NCBI GenBank assembly: GCA_041690495.1
Contig: JAWLHE010000011.1
Coordinates: 1-64,000, forward strand
Source: DATAAP01 sp041690495
GTDB taxonomy: Bacteria; Pseudomonadota; Alphaproteobacteria; CACIAM-22H2
Length of the DNA stretch: 64,000 nt
Direction: 5' to 3'
Shown here: positions 16,186 through 24,648 of the stretch, piece after piece
Numbering within the stretch: position 1 is the stretch's first letter
Layout: each line of letters opens with the position of its first letter
Notes under the pieces: generated by a model
What the model saw: only the letters and a program-made list of their open reading frames with translations
What the model was told of the DNA's origin: nothing
The model's database searches: none
Position numbers and translations under genes: made by a program

Positions 16186-17720
16186 CCGGCTCCGGTTGCG
16201 AGCGCGTGCAGCGCGTGATTCACCCCGGCCAGCTTCGCCTGCGCGTCCTTGTAGATGCCGAACGCGCTGCTATAGAACGTTGTCCGCTTCGCATCCGGCT
16301 CGTGCCGCGCCGTGACCGAAAGCGTCTTGCACACCGCCGTGACCTCGTCGGGATAGATCCCGGCGCCGACACCGGCGATCAGGGCCGCGCCGAACGACGC
16401 ATCGGCGACCGCCGGCAGCTCGATCGGGATGCCCAGTACGTCGGAGACGATCTGGCGCCAGGTGGCGCTGCGCGCCCCGCCACCGGTGATGCGCGCCAGC
16501 TTGAACCCCTGCCCGTTCGCCTTGAACACCTCGAAGCAGTCGCGCAGCGAAAAGGCGATGCCTTCGTAAAGCGCCCGCACGAAATGCTCGCGCCGGTGCC
16601 GCATCGTCATGCCGATGAAGTCGGCGCGCAGCAGCGGGTCCCAGTACGGTGTGCGCTCCCCGTTCAGATAGGGATGGAACACGAGGCCCTCGGCGCCTGG
16701 TGCGCACGACGCTGCCATCCGGTCCATCTCGGCGAACACCGCGGCGCCATCGGCGCTTCCGTCGGTGGGCATGAAGAACTGGTCGCGCAGCCAGCGATGC
16801 GCGGATGCGCAGGAATTCGTCCCGGCGATCAGGTACCAGTGATCCGGCACCACATGGTAGTAGTTGATCAGCTCGCCGTTCGGCACCGCCTTGGCGCTCA
16901 GCACGCTCATCGTCGCGGCGGTCGCCAGCTTGACCACGCCGAGCCCCGTCTCGACCATGCCGGCACCGTAGGTCTCCGCCGCCGTGTCCGAGGTGCCGCA
17001 GATCACCGGACATCCGGAGGCGAGGCCCGTCGCCGCCGCCGCCTCACGCGTCACCTTGCCCACGATCGCGGTTGATTTGACGATCGGCGGCAGCGTGTCC
17101 AACGGCCACTCGATCATCTTGCACAGTTCGGCTGACCATCTGGCGGTCGGCGCGTCCAGCATCAAGGTGCCCAGCGCGTCGATCGTGTCGGTCTCGAACG
17201 TGCCGGTAAGCCGCGCGCGCAGCCAATCCTTGGCGAGATAGACGCGCGCCGTGCGCACGGCGGCTGCCGGCTCGTTCTTCTTCACCCAGAGGAGCTGCGG
17301 CAGCGTCCATGTCGTGCTGCAGCGGTTGTAGCCGAGATCGAGGATCCTGCGGTCGGCGCGGTCGCGCAGCTCCTGTACCTCTATGCGGCTGCGCTGGTCG
17401 TTCCACATGATCGCCGGACGGATGACCTTGCCGTCGGCATCCTCGAGTACCTGCGAATGCGCGCCCGCCGACAAGGCGATGCCGGCGATTCGTTTGGCAT
17501 CACCGCCAGCGGCCGCAATGGCCTCCGGTACTGCGCGCGTCAGCGCCGTCCACCAGTCGGCCGGATTCTGTTCGCTCCAGCCCGGGTGCGGAGTCAATGT
17601 CGGGACGACGTGCGACGCCTCGCCCGCGACGGAACCGTCGGCGCGGATCAATGTCGCCTTGAGCGAGCCCGCGCCGAGATCGATACCCAGCAGCAGCGGA
17701 CCGCTGTCAGCGGGCGGCAT
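16182..17720 (-). CDS. FGGY-family carbohydrate kinase (xylulokinase-like)
   Basis: 512 residues from ATG 17720. N-terminal ATPase signature LLLGIDLGAGSLKATLI, then GIALSAGAHSQVLEDADG, the FGGY substrate-side region (GYNRCSTTWTLPQLLWVK), GTSDTAAETYGAGMVETG, YLNGERTPYWDPLLRADF and the C-terminal TGGGARSATWRQIVSDVLG. This is the xylulokinase-like branch; it phosphorylates an incoming sugar, polyol or ketose with ATP in the cytosol. An upstream in-frame extension is rejected because it lies inside the Fe-S gene; the chosen start overlaps that gene by 14 bases. In context it traps the substrate imported by the adjacent ABC system. Confidence 0.87.
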   Translation of the reverse strand: MPPADSGPLLLGIDLGAGSLKATLIRADGSVAGEASHVVPTLTPHPGWSEQNPADWWTALTRAVPEAIAAAGGDAKRIAGIALSAGAHSQVLEDADGKVIRPAIMWNDQRSRIEVQELRDRADRRILDLGYNRCSTTWTLPQLLWVKKNEPAAAVRTARVYLAKDWLRARLTGTFETDTIDALGTLMLDAPTARWSAELCKMIEWPLDTLPPIVKSTAIVGKVTREAAAATGLASGCPVICGTSDTAAETYGAGMVETGLGVVKLATAATMSVLSAKAVPNGELINYYHVVPDHWYLIAGTNSCASAHRWLRDQFFMPTDGSADGAAVFAEMDRMAASCAPGAEGLVFHPYLNGERTPYWDPLLRADFIGMTMRHRREHFVRALYEGIAFSLRDCFEVFKANGQGFKLARITGGGARSATWRQIVSDVLGIPIELPAVADASFGAALIAGVGAGIYPDEVTAVCKTLSVTARHEPDAKRTTFYSSAFGIYKDAQAKLAGVNHALHALATGAG

Positions 17721-18003
17721 CGGACGCCTTCCCTTCCAGATTCCGGAGCACGCCGTCGACGAGCGCCGGTACATCGATCCCGTAGGGGCAGGCAGGCCGG
17801 CATGCGCGAGCCATGTCCTGACGCATGAGGACGGCGCGCACGTCGTCATCGAACGCGACGCGTCCTTCCGCCACCTGCATGGCAAGCGTGGACAGCGCCG
17901 AAGAGGTGATCGCCTCGTTCTGCGTCGCCTCGGCCGCAGGCCAGGCGCGTCGGCACGGGTTGGGACAGAATGCGCAGAACCGCAGTTGCTCGAGTTCCTG
18001 CAT
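17707..18003 (-). CDS. small Fe-S-type protein with two cysteine clusters
   Basis: 98 residues from ATG 18003 (a TTG two codons upstream overlaps the preceding stop). Two cysteine groups stand out: FCAFCPNPCRRAW near the N-terminus and CRPACPYGIDVP about 55 residues later. They resemble the halves of the dicluster ferredoxin region of GlcF/GlpC-type subunits, but the protein is far too short to carry the CCG domains of those proteins. It follows the FAD-linked oxidase directly, so I infer it takes electrons from that enzyme. I do not recognise a named family. Confidence 0.7.
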   Translation of the reverse strand: MQELEQLRFCAFCPNPCRRAWPAAEATQNEAITSSALSTLAMQVAEGRVAFDDDVRAVLMRQDMARACRPACPYGIDVPALVDGVLRNLEGKASDAAR

Positions 18004-18005
18004 AT

Positions 18006-19490
18006 TCAACGCCTTGGCTCGAGCTTCGCGGCACCCGGGCGGGGGCGTAGCGCGAGCTTGCCGGGATTCATGATGTTGTTCGGATCGATCACGTCCTTGA
18101 GTGCCTGCAGCACGTCGAGACCGGTGTTAAGCTCGGCGCCGATCCATGGATTGCGGAATGCGCCGATGCCGTGGTGGTGGCTGATCGAACCACCGAGCTC
18201 GAGGCAGATCCGGCTGATTCGATCCCAGGCCTGCGCATGCAGGGCGAGCGCCTTGTCGTCGTCCATCGGCGGAAGCCGCAAGGTCATATACTGGCAGGCG
18301 CCCTCAGCATAAACGTGCGACCAGTGCGCGCCGAAATGGATGTCCGGATATACCGCGCGAACGGCATCACCCATGCGTTGGTACATGGCGGGGATCTGGC
18401 TCCACGCGCCGGTAACCTCAATCGTGTCCATGTAGTAGTTCTTGGTCTGCCACGGCATCGAGTACGAGACAAAGCGGTTCTTCTGCCAGTGGTGCAAAGG
18501 CCCGTCGGGCGCTACCACTGCGCCGTTCTGACGGGCGATCTCAAGGGCGAGTTCGGACTCGACGCTCGCGAGCCGCGCCGAGCCACTGAAGACCAGGATC
18601 GCGAGAATCGGCCGATCCCGGAACTCCTTCAGTCCTTCCGTGCGCGAACGGCTCTCCTCCGCGTCGTAGACACGCACGACGGCGGGGCGCAACTCCGCCT
18701 GCATGATCTGGCGCGCACTGATCAGCGCCGCTTCGAGTGTAGGAAACGCGAGGACAGTGCCAATCTCGCGCTCCGGCTTACGCCAGATGCGCATGGTAAG
18801 AGAGGTTATGATACCAAGCGTACCTTCCGCGCCGACGAACAGATCCCGGATGCTAGGCCCGACCGCACGGCGCGCGACCGGCCGCACGTCCAGCGTGCGC
18901 CCATCGGGCAGGACCATGCGCAGCCCGAGGATGATGTCCTCGATCTTGCCGTACCGGGTCGAGTTCTGTCCGGCGCCGCGGCACGCAACCCAGCCGCCCA
19001 CGGTCGACATGTGCAGCGACTGCGGCAGGTGTCCACAGGTAAATCCGCGCGCATTGAGAGCGGCCTCGAACTGCCCGCCGTTAAGCCCCGCATCGACGGC
19101 CGCCGTTCCGTCGATCTCGTTGATCTCGATGACCCTGTTGAGCCGCTTGAGATCGATCATGACTTCATGTCCGAGCGGCAGCGCGCCGCCGAGGACGCCC
19201 GACCCCGCGCCGAAAGGAATAACCGGAACATTGCGCGCCTGCGCCAGGGCGACGACCTCGGCCACTTCGTCATGCGATCCCGGCATGACGATCGAGCGCG
19301 GCATGGTGCCGGGCAGCTTGCCCGCGCGGACATGGAATGTCGCGAACGGCGTGCGGTCGCGTGCATAGGCAAGGCGTTCGGCAAAACCGGAGCGCACAAA
19401 ATCCGCGCCAACGATCGAGGCCAGCGCCCCGTTCAAAGACAAGTCGACGTCAGATTCGCGCTGCGCGTCGAGCATGACGGGCGCATTCAT
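18006..19490 (-). CDS. FAD-binding oxidase (GlcD/AGPS-like, vanillyl-alcohol oxidase superfamily)
   Basis: 494 residues from ATG 19490. The N-terminal PP-loop FAD domain is clear (SIVMPGSHDEVAEVVALA; VIPFGAGSGVLGGA; GLNGGQFEAALNARGF; LPQSLHMSTVGGWVACRGAG; LFVGAEGTLGIIT), and the C-terminus has SISHHHGIGAFRNPW and VIDPNNIMNPGKL. The GAGQNST segment and overall layout lie closest to alkylglycerone-phosphate-synthase-like and D-2-hydroxyacid dehydrogenases. It probably oxidises a hydroxy-acid or polyol-derived substrate and hands electrons to the Fe-S protein encoded immediately downstream. First structural gene after the LacI-type regulator; the palindrome at 19568-19585 lies in its leader. Confidence 0.85.
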   Translation of the reverse strand: MNAPVMLDAQRESDVDLSLNGALASIVGADFVRSGFAERLAYARDRTPFATFHVRAGKLPGTMPRSIVMPGSHDEVAEVVALAQARNVPVIPFGAGSGVLGGALPLGHEVMIDLKRLNRVIEINEIDGTAAVDAGLNGGQFEAALNARGFTCGHLPQSLHMSTVGGWVACRGAGQNSTRYGKIEDIILGLRMVLPDGRTLDVRPVARRAVGPSIRDLFVGAEGTLGIITSLTMRIWRKPEREIGTVLAFPTLEAALISARQIMQAELRPAVVRVYDAEESRSRTEGLKEFRDRPILAILVFSGSARLASVESELALEIARQNGAVVAPDGPLHHWQKNRFVSYSMPWQTKNYYMDTIEVTGAWSQIPAMYQRMGDAVRAVYPDIHFGAHWSHVYAEGACQYMTLRLPPMDDDKALALHAQAWDRISRICLELGGSISHHHGIGAFRNPWIGAELNTGLDVLQALKDVIDPNNIMNPGKLALRPRPGAAKLEPRR

Positions 19491-19567
19491 GGAAAGCTGC
19501 GAGCACCGAAATGCGGGACATAACGATGGCCAAAGTCCGGCATTCTGGCGAGCCCTTGAACAACGGT

Positions 19568-19585
19568 TGAACAATCGATTGTTCA
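19568..19585. promoter_or_regulatory. perfect 18-bp palindrome, probable LacI-family operator
   Basis: TGAACAATCGATTGTTCA is a perfect palindrome with a central CG, the form usual for LacI-family operators. It lies between the LacI-type regulator gene (ends 19626) and the first operon gene (ATG 19490), with a TTGACT -35-like hexamer at 19615-19610. A related half site (GAACAA) lies at 19558-19563. Binding here would block transcription into the 10063-19490 operon. Confidence 0.75.
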
Positions 19586-19625
19586 CATGCTCTCACGCCG
19601 ACGATTTGGAGTCAAGCGTTGCTGG

Positions 19626-20699
19626 TCAGGAGTTCAATTCTGCAGTCGAGGCCCGCACGATGAGCCTGTCAGGCGGCAAAGTGCAGCCGACGTCATCGCG
19701 TTTGCCTTCAAGCAGGTCAATGAGCCCGCTCGCGCCTCGATACCCCATCTCCTCAACCGGCAACTGTACGGTGGTTAGCGGAGGGAAGAGCATCTCGGCG
19801 ATGATGCTATCGTGTAATGCAATTACCGATATGTCGCGTGGCACTTCGATGTCGGCAGCATGGAGGACGCTAAGGGCGCCGGCTGCGGAAACCACCGTCG
19901 CTGCGAAAATCGCGGTCGGCTTCGGACCATTGCGCGACAGCAAGGCACGCATAGCCGTGGCGCCGCCCGAAGCTGTGTACCCAGCTGCAACGACGAGCGT
20001 CGGATCGAAGGCGATCTTGTGCCTAAGTAGGGCTTCCTTATAGCCGGCAAAACGCTCCGCGCCGTTGAAGCCGTCAAGATGGCCGGCGAGATGGGCTATG
20101 CGGCGATGCCCCAGCGAGACGAGATGGTCTACTGCCTTGTGCGCCGCTGCGCGCGAATCCAGCACGATGCAATTCGCTACGGACGCGATCCGGCGATTCA
20201 ACAGGACGAAGGGAACGCCGGTGCGCTCCAGCGCGCCAACCAGCTCGCGGTCCGTTTCGAGCGTGGCGACCAGCAAGCCGTCGACGCGGTTCAACTCCGA
20301 CATACGCTGATAGACAGCCGCGTCAGACGCACCCGGCTCGATATGGGAGATCAGCAACGAGTACCCGCGCTCCCGCGCCGCGCGCTCCGCGCCCTGGATT
20401 GCCATGGCAAAGACCGGGTTATCGAGCTGCGGCACGGCGATGCCGAGTGAATAGGTCTTCGCCGCGCGCAAGCTCCGGGCGATCACGTTCGGCTGGTAAT
20501 TCAGTGCTTGCGCAGCGTTGAGGATCCGCCGCTTGGTGTCTTCGCGCACGCGCTGCGCCGGGTCGCTGCTTAGCACACGCGACACAGTGGATGGATCGAC
20601 GCCCGCAGCCGCAGCGACATCGGCGATGGTAGCACGGGAGATGGCGGCCGTGGCATCCGCTGTCTTCTTTCTGCCACTGGCGGACGTCAGTTTGGACAT
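19626..20699 (-). CDS. LacI-family transcriptional regulator
   Basis: 357 residues. A polar 22-residue N-terminus precedes the classical LacI helix-turn-helix and hinge (ATIADVAAAAGVDPSTVSRV, about 24-43; ALNYQPNVIARSLR), then a periplasmic-binding-protein-like effector domain (YSLGIAVPQLDNPVF to PPLTTVQLPVEEMGYRGA). It is the obvious local repressor of the catabolic operon that follows on the same strand. Its effector should be the imported substrate or an intermediate. The 18-bp palindrome just downstream is its likely operator; as it lies beyond the regulator's stop, the downstream genes can be controlled separately from the regulator gene. Confidence 0.9.
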   Translation of the reverse strand: MSKLTSASGRKKTADATAAISRATIADVAAAAGVDPSTVSRVLSSDPAQRVREDTKRRILNAAQALNYQPNVIARSLRAAKTYSLGIAVPQLDNPVFAMAIQGAERAARERGYSLLISHIEPGASDAAVYQRMSELNRVDGLLVATLETDRELVGALERTGVPFVLLNRRIASVANCIVLDSRAAAHKAVDHLVSLGHRRIAHLAGHLDGFNGAERFAGYKEALLRHKIAFDPTLVVAAGYTASGGATAMRALLSRNGPKPTAIFAATVVSAAGALSVLHAADIEVPRDISVIALHDSIIAEMLFPPLTTVQLPVEEMGYRGASGLIDLLEGKRDDVGCTLPPDRLIVRASTAELNS

Positions 20700-21295
20700 G
20701 GCCCCTACTCTGCCTCAATCGCGCCCGACTATAAGCCCAAGGCAGCGATCAGGCCATTTGTCGGCATCGTCATGCTGGCACAAATTAGCACCTATGAGCT
20801 GCAAAGGCATATCTCGGGCCCAACTTCGAGCATTCGAACCGCCGCTGAGTGCAGGCTATGAGCCAAACTCCCCGCATAGCGGGATATCAAGTCGTCTCCA
20901 TTTCGGACCGGCTCAGATTTCCTCGGAAACGTGCCATTGTTCCACGATGTTGAAGAATGCGGATCGCTCCGGGGCTCCCCTCTTCCCTCCGCGTCAGCTA
21001 GACGAACGGCGCTGCCTCGTATCGGGTCTGGGAACCACCGGATTCGACGGCTCAAGCGTAAGAGTCTTACTGCCGGCACCTCCGGCGGCGGGCATTCATG
21101 TATGCCCGAGCCGCGGTGGAGCTAACTTGGGGCCTTAGAAGCGGCTGAGTCATTCTCCCTGTCTCTGGAACGATCGGGCGACCGTAACCGGTCTTGAAGC
21201 GGACAAAGGTCCAGTATGTGCTGAGGTCGGCTTTTGACCCGGAGCGGACCTGCACATCGCCGAGGTGAATGACGGGTGGAAGAGCGCGACCTGAA
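20700..21295. other. intergenic region, no gene seen
   Basis: 596 bases between the LacI-type gene start and the PEP-CTERM gene end. Small open frames exist but none has a ribosome site with a recognisable product. Near 21195-21252 the sequence AGCGGAC recurs twice flanking CGGCTTTTGACCC, resembling degenerate intergenic repeats that are common in some Rhizobiales-type genomes. The promoter of the LacI-type gene must lie at the 20700 end. Confidence 0.5.
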
Positions 21296-22159
21296 CTAAG
21301 AGCGCCCGTTCCTCCTCCCCCTGCGTACCCAATAGCGTGCGGCGCCCAGGCCGGCAATCACGGCCCCCAACCCGTAAAACGTCGCAGGTTCGGGGACGTC
21401 AGTCTCGCGCCGAAAAGGAAACACGCCCGAGTCTGAGTGCATGGTGATGCCTTCCGGCAGCACGATGTCGACTTTGAGTGTGTGGCCGAAGTCGACAAGC
21501 CCGAACCCTCCCTCGAATGGATTGAAATCGACTCCAGTCGTGAGTTCAACGAACGCGTACCAAGACGTGTCGCCAAGAAACGAGACGAGATTGATAGGCG
21601 CGACGACGTCCACGGACCCGTCGCAGGGCAGATCACGATAGGGGACAGCGTCGATGTTGATTGGACTGCTCGAAAAGGCGAACCGATAGCGGGCGAACTT
21701 GTGGGCATCGCCGGCGCAATTTCCTTCAACCAGCAGCGACACCGGTATGAGTGCGGCGTTCTCGCCGTCGTTCGTGAAGTAATAGCGATCGAAGAGTCTC
21801 GCATCCGCGCCGGCACCAGCGCCCAGTGGGCAACCAAATGTCACGCAATCTCGCCGCATCAGCGATGAGGCATGGAGCGACCCAGTGGCCAAGTTCGCGA
21901 CCGCGGCCACTGTGTAGCCAGTCTGCACGTTGCTCGCAGTCCAACTCTTCGACGCATCGAACTCACCCCAGCCGCCACTATTGCCGGCAAAGGAGACATT
22001 GGCGAAGGCACCGAATGTCGGGGTGGCCGCGGCGGGCGGCGCGGCGCCGAAAATGAGCGCTCCTGCGAGCAATGTTGAACCGATGGTGGTGCGCAGCGCT
22101 GCAGGTACAGCGGCATCCCGCGGCTGACGAAAGGCTGGATTCTGAAGGTGTGAGATCAC
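21296..22159 (-). CDS. PEP-CTERM sorting domain-containing secreted protein
   Basis: 287 residues from GTG 22159, chosen because AGAAGGAAATC sits just upstream and the signal peptide (TIGSTLLAGALIFGAAPPAAA) then lies near residues 25-45. The middle is a beta-rich extracellular domain with no recognised enzyme motif (a C-x4-C pair near residue 100). The C-terminus is a textbook PEP-CTERM tail: VPEPATFYGLG, a hydrophobic helix and an arginine-rich end (VRRGRRNGRS). Such proteins are processed by exosortase and linked to surface polysaccharide. No exosortase gene is in the window. It stands alone, unlinked to its neighbours. Confidence 0.88.
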   Translation of the reverse strand: MISHLQNPAFRQPRDAAVPAALRTTIGSTLLAGALIFGAAPPAAATPTFGAFANVSFAGNSGGWGEFDASKSWTASNVQTGYTVAAVANLATGSLHASSLMRRDCVTFGCPLGAGAGADARLFDRYYFTNDGENAALIPVSLLVEGNCAGDAHKFARYRFAFSSSPINIDAVPYRDLPCDGSVDVVAPINLVSFLGDTSWYAFVELTTGVDFNPFEGGFGLVDFGHTLKVDIVLPEGITMHSDSGVFPFRRETDVPEPATFYGLGAVIAGLGAARYWVRRGRRNGRS

Positions 22160-22508
22160 GGCGATTTCCTTCTGTTCAAGGCGCGCGAAGCTTTTGCCGG
22201 CGCGCGCGTCCGGGCCGGCAGACACCAACGTGCGCTCTGACTGATGAATCGGCAAAATGGCGGAAGCGCGTCGGTCAGGGCGCGGGCAAACCTGCGAAGT
22301 GAGCCGCCATGCGATCCTCGTTCGTTGTGTGCAGGTGGAACCAGCCGCATCGAACGCGCCGGTTCTCACTGAAGTCGGGTTCTACCCTGATCCTTTTTCC
22401 GCGTCTGTTTCCGGATATTGCCTGTACTTTCCGATGCGCCCAGCCGGATCTCCAGGTTTCCGCGTTCCGGGTTTTTACTCCTTGTCCAGGCGCTCTGAAT
22501 GCGATTGG
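22160..22508. other. intergenic region, no gene seen
   Basis: 349 bases. It should hold the promoter of the PEP-CTERM gene and the end of the flavin-reductase transcript. A 6-bp hairpin (GATTGG 22503-22508 with CCAATC 22516-22521) spans the flavin-reductase stop codon but has no T-run, so I do not call it a terminator. Confidence 0.45.
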
Positions 22509-23144
22509 CTAAGATCCAATCGGCCGAGTGACAGTGAATTCTTTGTCCGGATCTATCTGAAAATACTGGCCCCGGTAACCAGCACGCACCGCCGGTCGCG
22601 CGGCTCCCGTTTTGAACAGACCGTCCTCCAGGAAGACCTTCGAGATATGCACCCCGACGACCTGTCCGATCGCGATCTTGTATTGCGTCGTCGCGCCGCT
22701 TAGATCGCGCAGTTCGACGATCTGGAGCAGCTTGCATTCGAGAACCGCCGGGCTCTCTGCGACGCGCGGAACACTGATATTCCTGCACGGGGCGCGCTCG
22801 ATTCCCGCCGCTGAGAACTCGTCGACACCCGGAGGATGACGTATCGAGGTTCGGTTCATCGCATCGATGAGATCGCGGCTCACGAAGTTAACGGCGAATT
22901 CCCGGGTGGCTGCGACGTTGCTGACCGTGTCCTTCCAGCCATCGCTCGCGAAGGCAACGCAAGGCGGCATGTCGGAGACTGCATTGAAGAAGCTGTAGGG
23001 AGCCAGATTGGGTATATTGTCGGCAGAGAGAGTCGAGATCCAGCCGATGGGGCGCGGGCAAACGATCGCCCTGAACGGATCCGCCGCGAGACCGTGGCCT
23101 TCGGCCGGAGAATAGAAGTGCATGTATTGATGGCCCGAAGTCAT
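22509..23144 (-). CDS. flavin reductase-like protein (FMN-binding split barrel)
   Basis: 211 residues; the ATG at 23144 overlaps the permease stop (ATGA). The family signature is clear: PFRAIVCPRPIGWISTLS (residues about 23-40), NLAPYSFFNAVSDMPPCVAF and REFAVNFVSRDLIDAMN. This DIM6/NTAB-type flavin reductase group includes FMN reductases that feed two-component monooxygenases and some flavoenzymes with unknown roles. No partner monooxygenase is seen in the window. As the last gene of the ABC-transporter operon it may act on the imported compound or supply reduced flavin. The open frame continues upstream, but only inside the permease gene. Confidence 0.85.
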   Translation of the reverse strand: MTSGHQYMHFYSPAEGHGLAADPFRAIVCPRPIGWISTLSADNIPNLAPYSFFNAVSDMPPCVAFASDGWKDTVSNVAATREFAVNFVSRDLIDAMNRTSIRHPPGVDEFSAAGIERAPCRNISVPRVAESPAVLECKLLQIVELRDLSGATTQYKIAIGQVVGVHISKVFLEDGLFKTGAARPAVRAGYRGQYFQIDPDKEFTVTRPIGS

Positions 23145-23920
23145 GAAGCTCGTCTTCGCCTGCTCTCGATATACGAAATCGCCGCGTTGACCATCGCGGC
23201 CAAGGCGAAACTTACTATCAGGACGGCACAAAGATCCTGAATCCTGAACGCGCTGTAGTACTGGACCGCAAGAAATCCGAGGCCGCGATTCGACAGCTTG
23301 GTTTCTGCAAGCAGGACGCCAATGACGCCGAGACCCGCGCCAAGGCGGAGCCCCGTCAACGCCGCGCCCCACAGGCATGGCGCGTAGATCTTCGAGAACA
23401 TCTGCAGCCCACTGAGGCCGAAGCTTCGGCCGACGTCCATATAGATGGGCTTGATCTGTCTCATCGCAGCGAAGAGGCTGAGCGCGACCGGAAAGAACAC
23501 GGAAAGCGCGCCGATGGCAATCTTCGATCCCATGTCGACTCCGAATGCTCCGAGTGCGATTGGAAAGAAGATGATCTTGGGCGTCGGCGCGAGCCAATAG
23601 AACAGAACGGAAAGCGCCCCGATGAGGGTCGGGGTCCGAGCTGCGAGCAGGAGCAGAAGCAACGCGGCCGAGGCTCCCGCTGCCATGGCGCACAGGACCT
23701 CGGCACCGGTCACCAAGATGTGGCGGTACGTTGAGAAGTTCATCATCAAGGACGCAAGCGCGTGCGCAATATCCCAGATGTGCGGCATGACCCGGCCGTC
23801 GCCGGGACCTAGATATGCGAATACCTCCCAGCCCGACAGGATCAGCAGAAGCGCGAGCGTCCTCGTAGCCGCTATAGAGAGGCGCGGCCCTGCCACCGCC
23901 GTCACGAAGGACGCAGCCAC
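23141..23920 (-). CDS. ABC transporter permease (SsuC/TauC type)
   Basis: 259 residues with about six membrane helices and a SsuC-type coupling loop (FGLSGLQMFSKIYAPCLWGA, about residue 170). It belongs to the taurine/nitrate/aliphatic-sulfonate importer class, which also transports thiamine precursors and aromatic acids. A second permease of the same class is encoded directly upstream with a 19-base overlap, so the translocation pore is probably a heterodimer. Its TGA overlaps the flavin-reductase start. Confidence 0.85.
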   Translation of the reverse strand: MAASFVTAVAGPRLSIAATRTLALLLILSGWEVFAYLGPGDGRVMPHIWDIAHALASLMMNFSTYRHILVTGAEVLCAMAAGASAALLLLLLAARTPTLIGALSVLFYWLAPTPKIIFFPIALGAFGVDMGSKIAIGALSVFFPVALSLFAAMRQIKPIYMDVGRSFGLSGLQMFSKIYAPCLWGAALTGLRLGAGLGVIGVLLAETKLSNRGLGFLAVQYYSAFRIQDLCAVLIVSFALAAMVNAAISYIESRRRRAS

Positions 23921-24648
23921 CGCTCGATCCTTTCCGTAAGGGCGTAGAACATCGCACTGGCGAGCACGATCGCAAGTATGGCCCCGTACATGGCCCCGAT
24001 CTCATAGCGCTCTGCCATTTCGCCGACCATGGCCCCGACCCCTCCGAAATTGATCACGTACTCGACCGCCACGACGTTCACCAGAGCAAACACGATACCC
24101 AATCGCACACCGGTCACGATTGTCGGGATGGCAGCCGGAATCATGACCTTTGTGAGGACCTGGATCTGGGAGAGTCTGAACGTGTGACCTACTTCCAGGA
24201 AGACTCGCGGGATGTTGGAGAATCCGTCGCGCACGTTGAGGATGATGGGAGGCGTCGCCGAAACAGCTCCGATCGCGATGATCGTTCCGGAGCTGCGTCC
24301 AAAAGCCACGAGAAATATGGGGTACAGCAGTATAAGGGGCGCGGAGGCAATGACCGCGACCCATGTGCGAAACGAGCGGTCAAGATGTCCGCTGCGTGCA
24401 AGCAGCCAACCCGACGGCAGTCCCACAAGACAGGCGACCGCTGTCGCGGCGAAGGTCTCGCCGAACGTCTCGGCGAAACGGCTGACGATCCCTTCGTCCA
24501 GCAGCAGCGGTATGCTCTCCACCACGTCACTCGGCGAGGCAACGAGCAGGGGCGAAACCAGCGAGGCCCTGGCCGCAAGTTCAAGAGCGGCCAGGCAGAT
24601 CGCGCCGATCCCGAAAGCAAAAAACAGATCTGCGCGGTTACTTCCCAT
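23902..24648 (-). CDS. ABC transporter permease (SsuC/TauC type)
   Basis: 248 residues, five to six membrane helices, with the coupling loop GHTFRLSQIQVLTKVMIPAA near residue 150. The ATG at 24648 overlaps the binding-protein stop by 11 bases. Same class as the permease downstream; two different permease genes in one operon suggest a heterodimeric importer. N-terminal helix ADLFFAFGIGAICLAALELA. Confidence 0.85.
   Translation of the reverse strand: MGSNRADLFFAFGIGAICLAALELAARASLVSPLLVASPSDVVESIPLLLDEGIVSRFAETFGETFAATAVACLVGLPSGWLLARSGHLDRSFRTWVAVIASAPLILLYPIFLVAFGRSSGTIIAIGAVSATPPIILNVRDGFSNIPRVFLEVGHTFRLSQIQVLTKVMIPAAIPTIVTGVRLGIVFALVNVVAVEYVINFGGVGAMVGEMAERYEIGAMYGAILAIVLASAMFYALTERIERWLRPS

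Noticed and set aside
20518..21138. Plus-strand open frame near the LacI-type gene
   Set aside because: Partly antisense to the regulator and without a ribosome site or domain.
22160..22369. Longer start for the PEP-CTERM protein
   Set aside because: It would bury the signal peptide more than 90 residues inside; GTG 22159 has a ribosome site.
22503..22521. Terminator at the flavin-reductase stop codon
   Set aside because: Stem of six pairs only, spans the stop codon and lacks a T-run.
23145..24005. Long in-frame extension of the flavin reductase
   Set aside because: It runs through the permease genes in the wrong frame; the ATGA junction at 23144 is the natural start.
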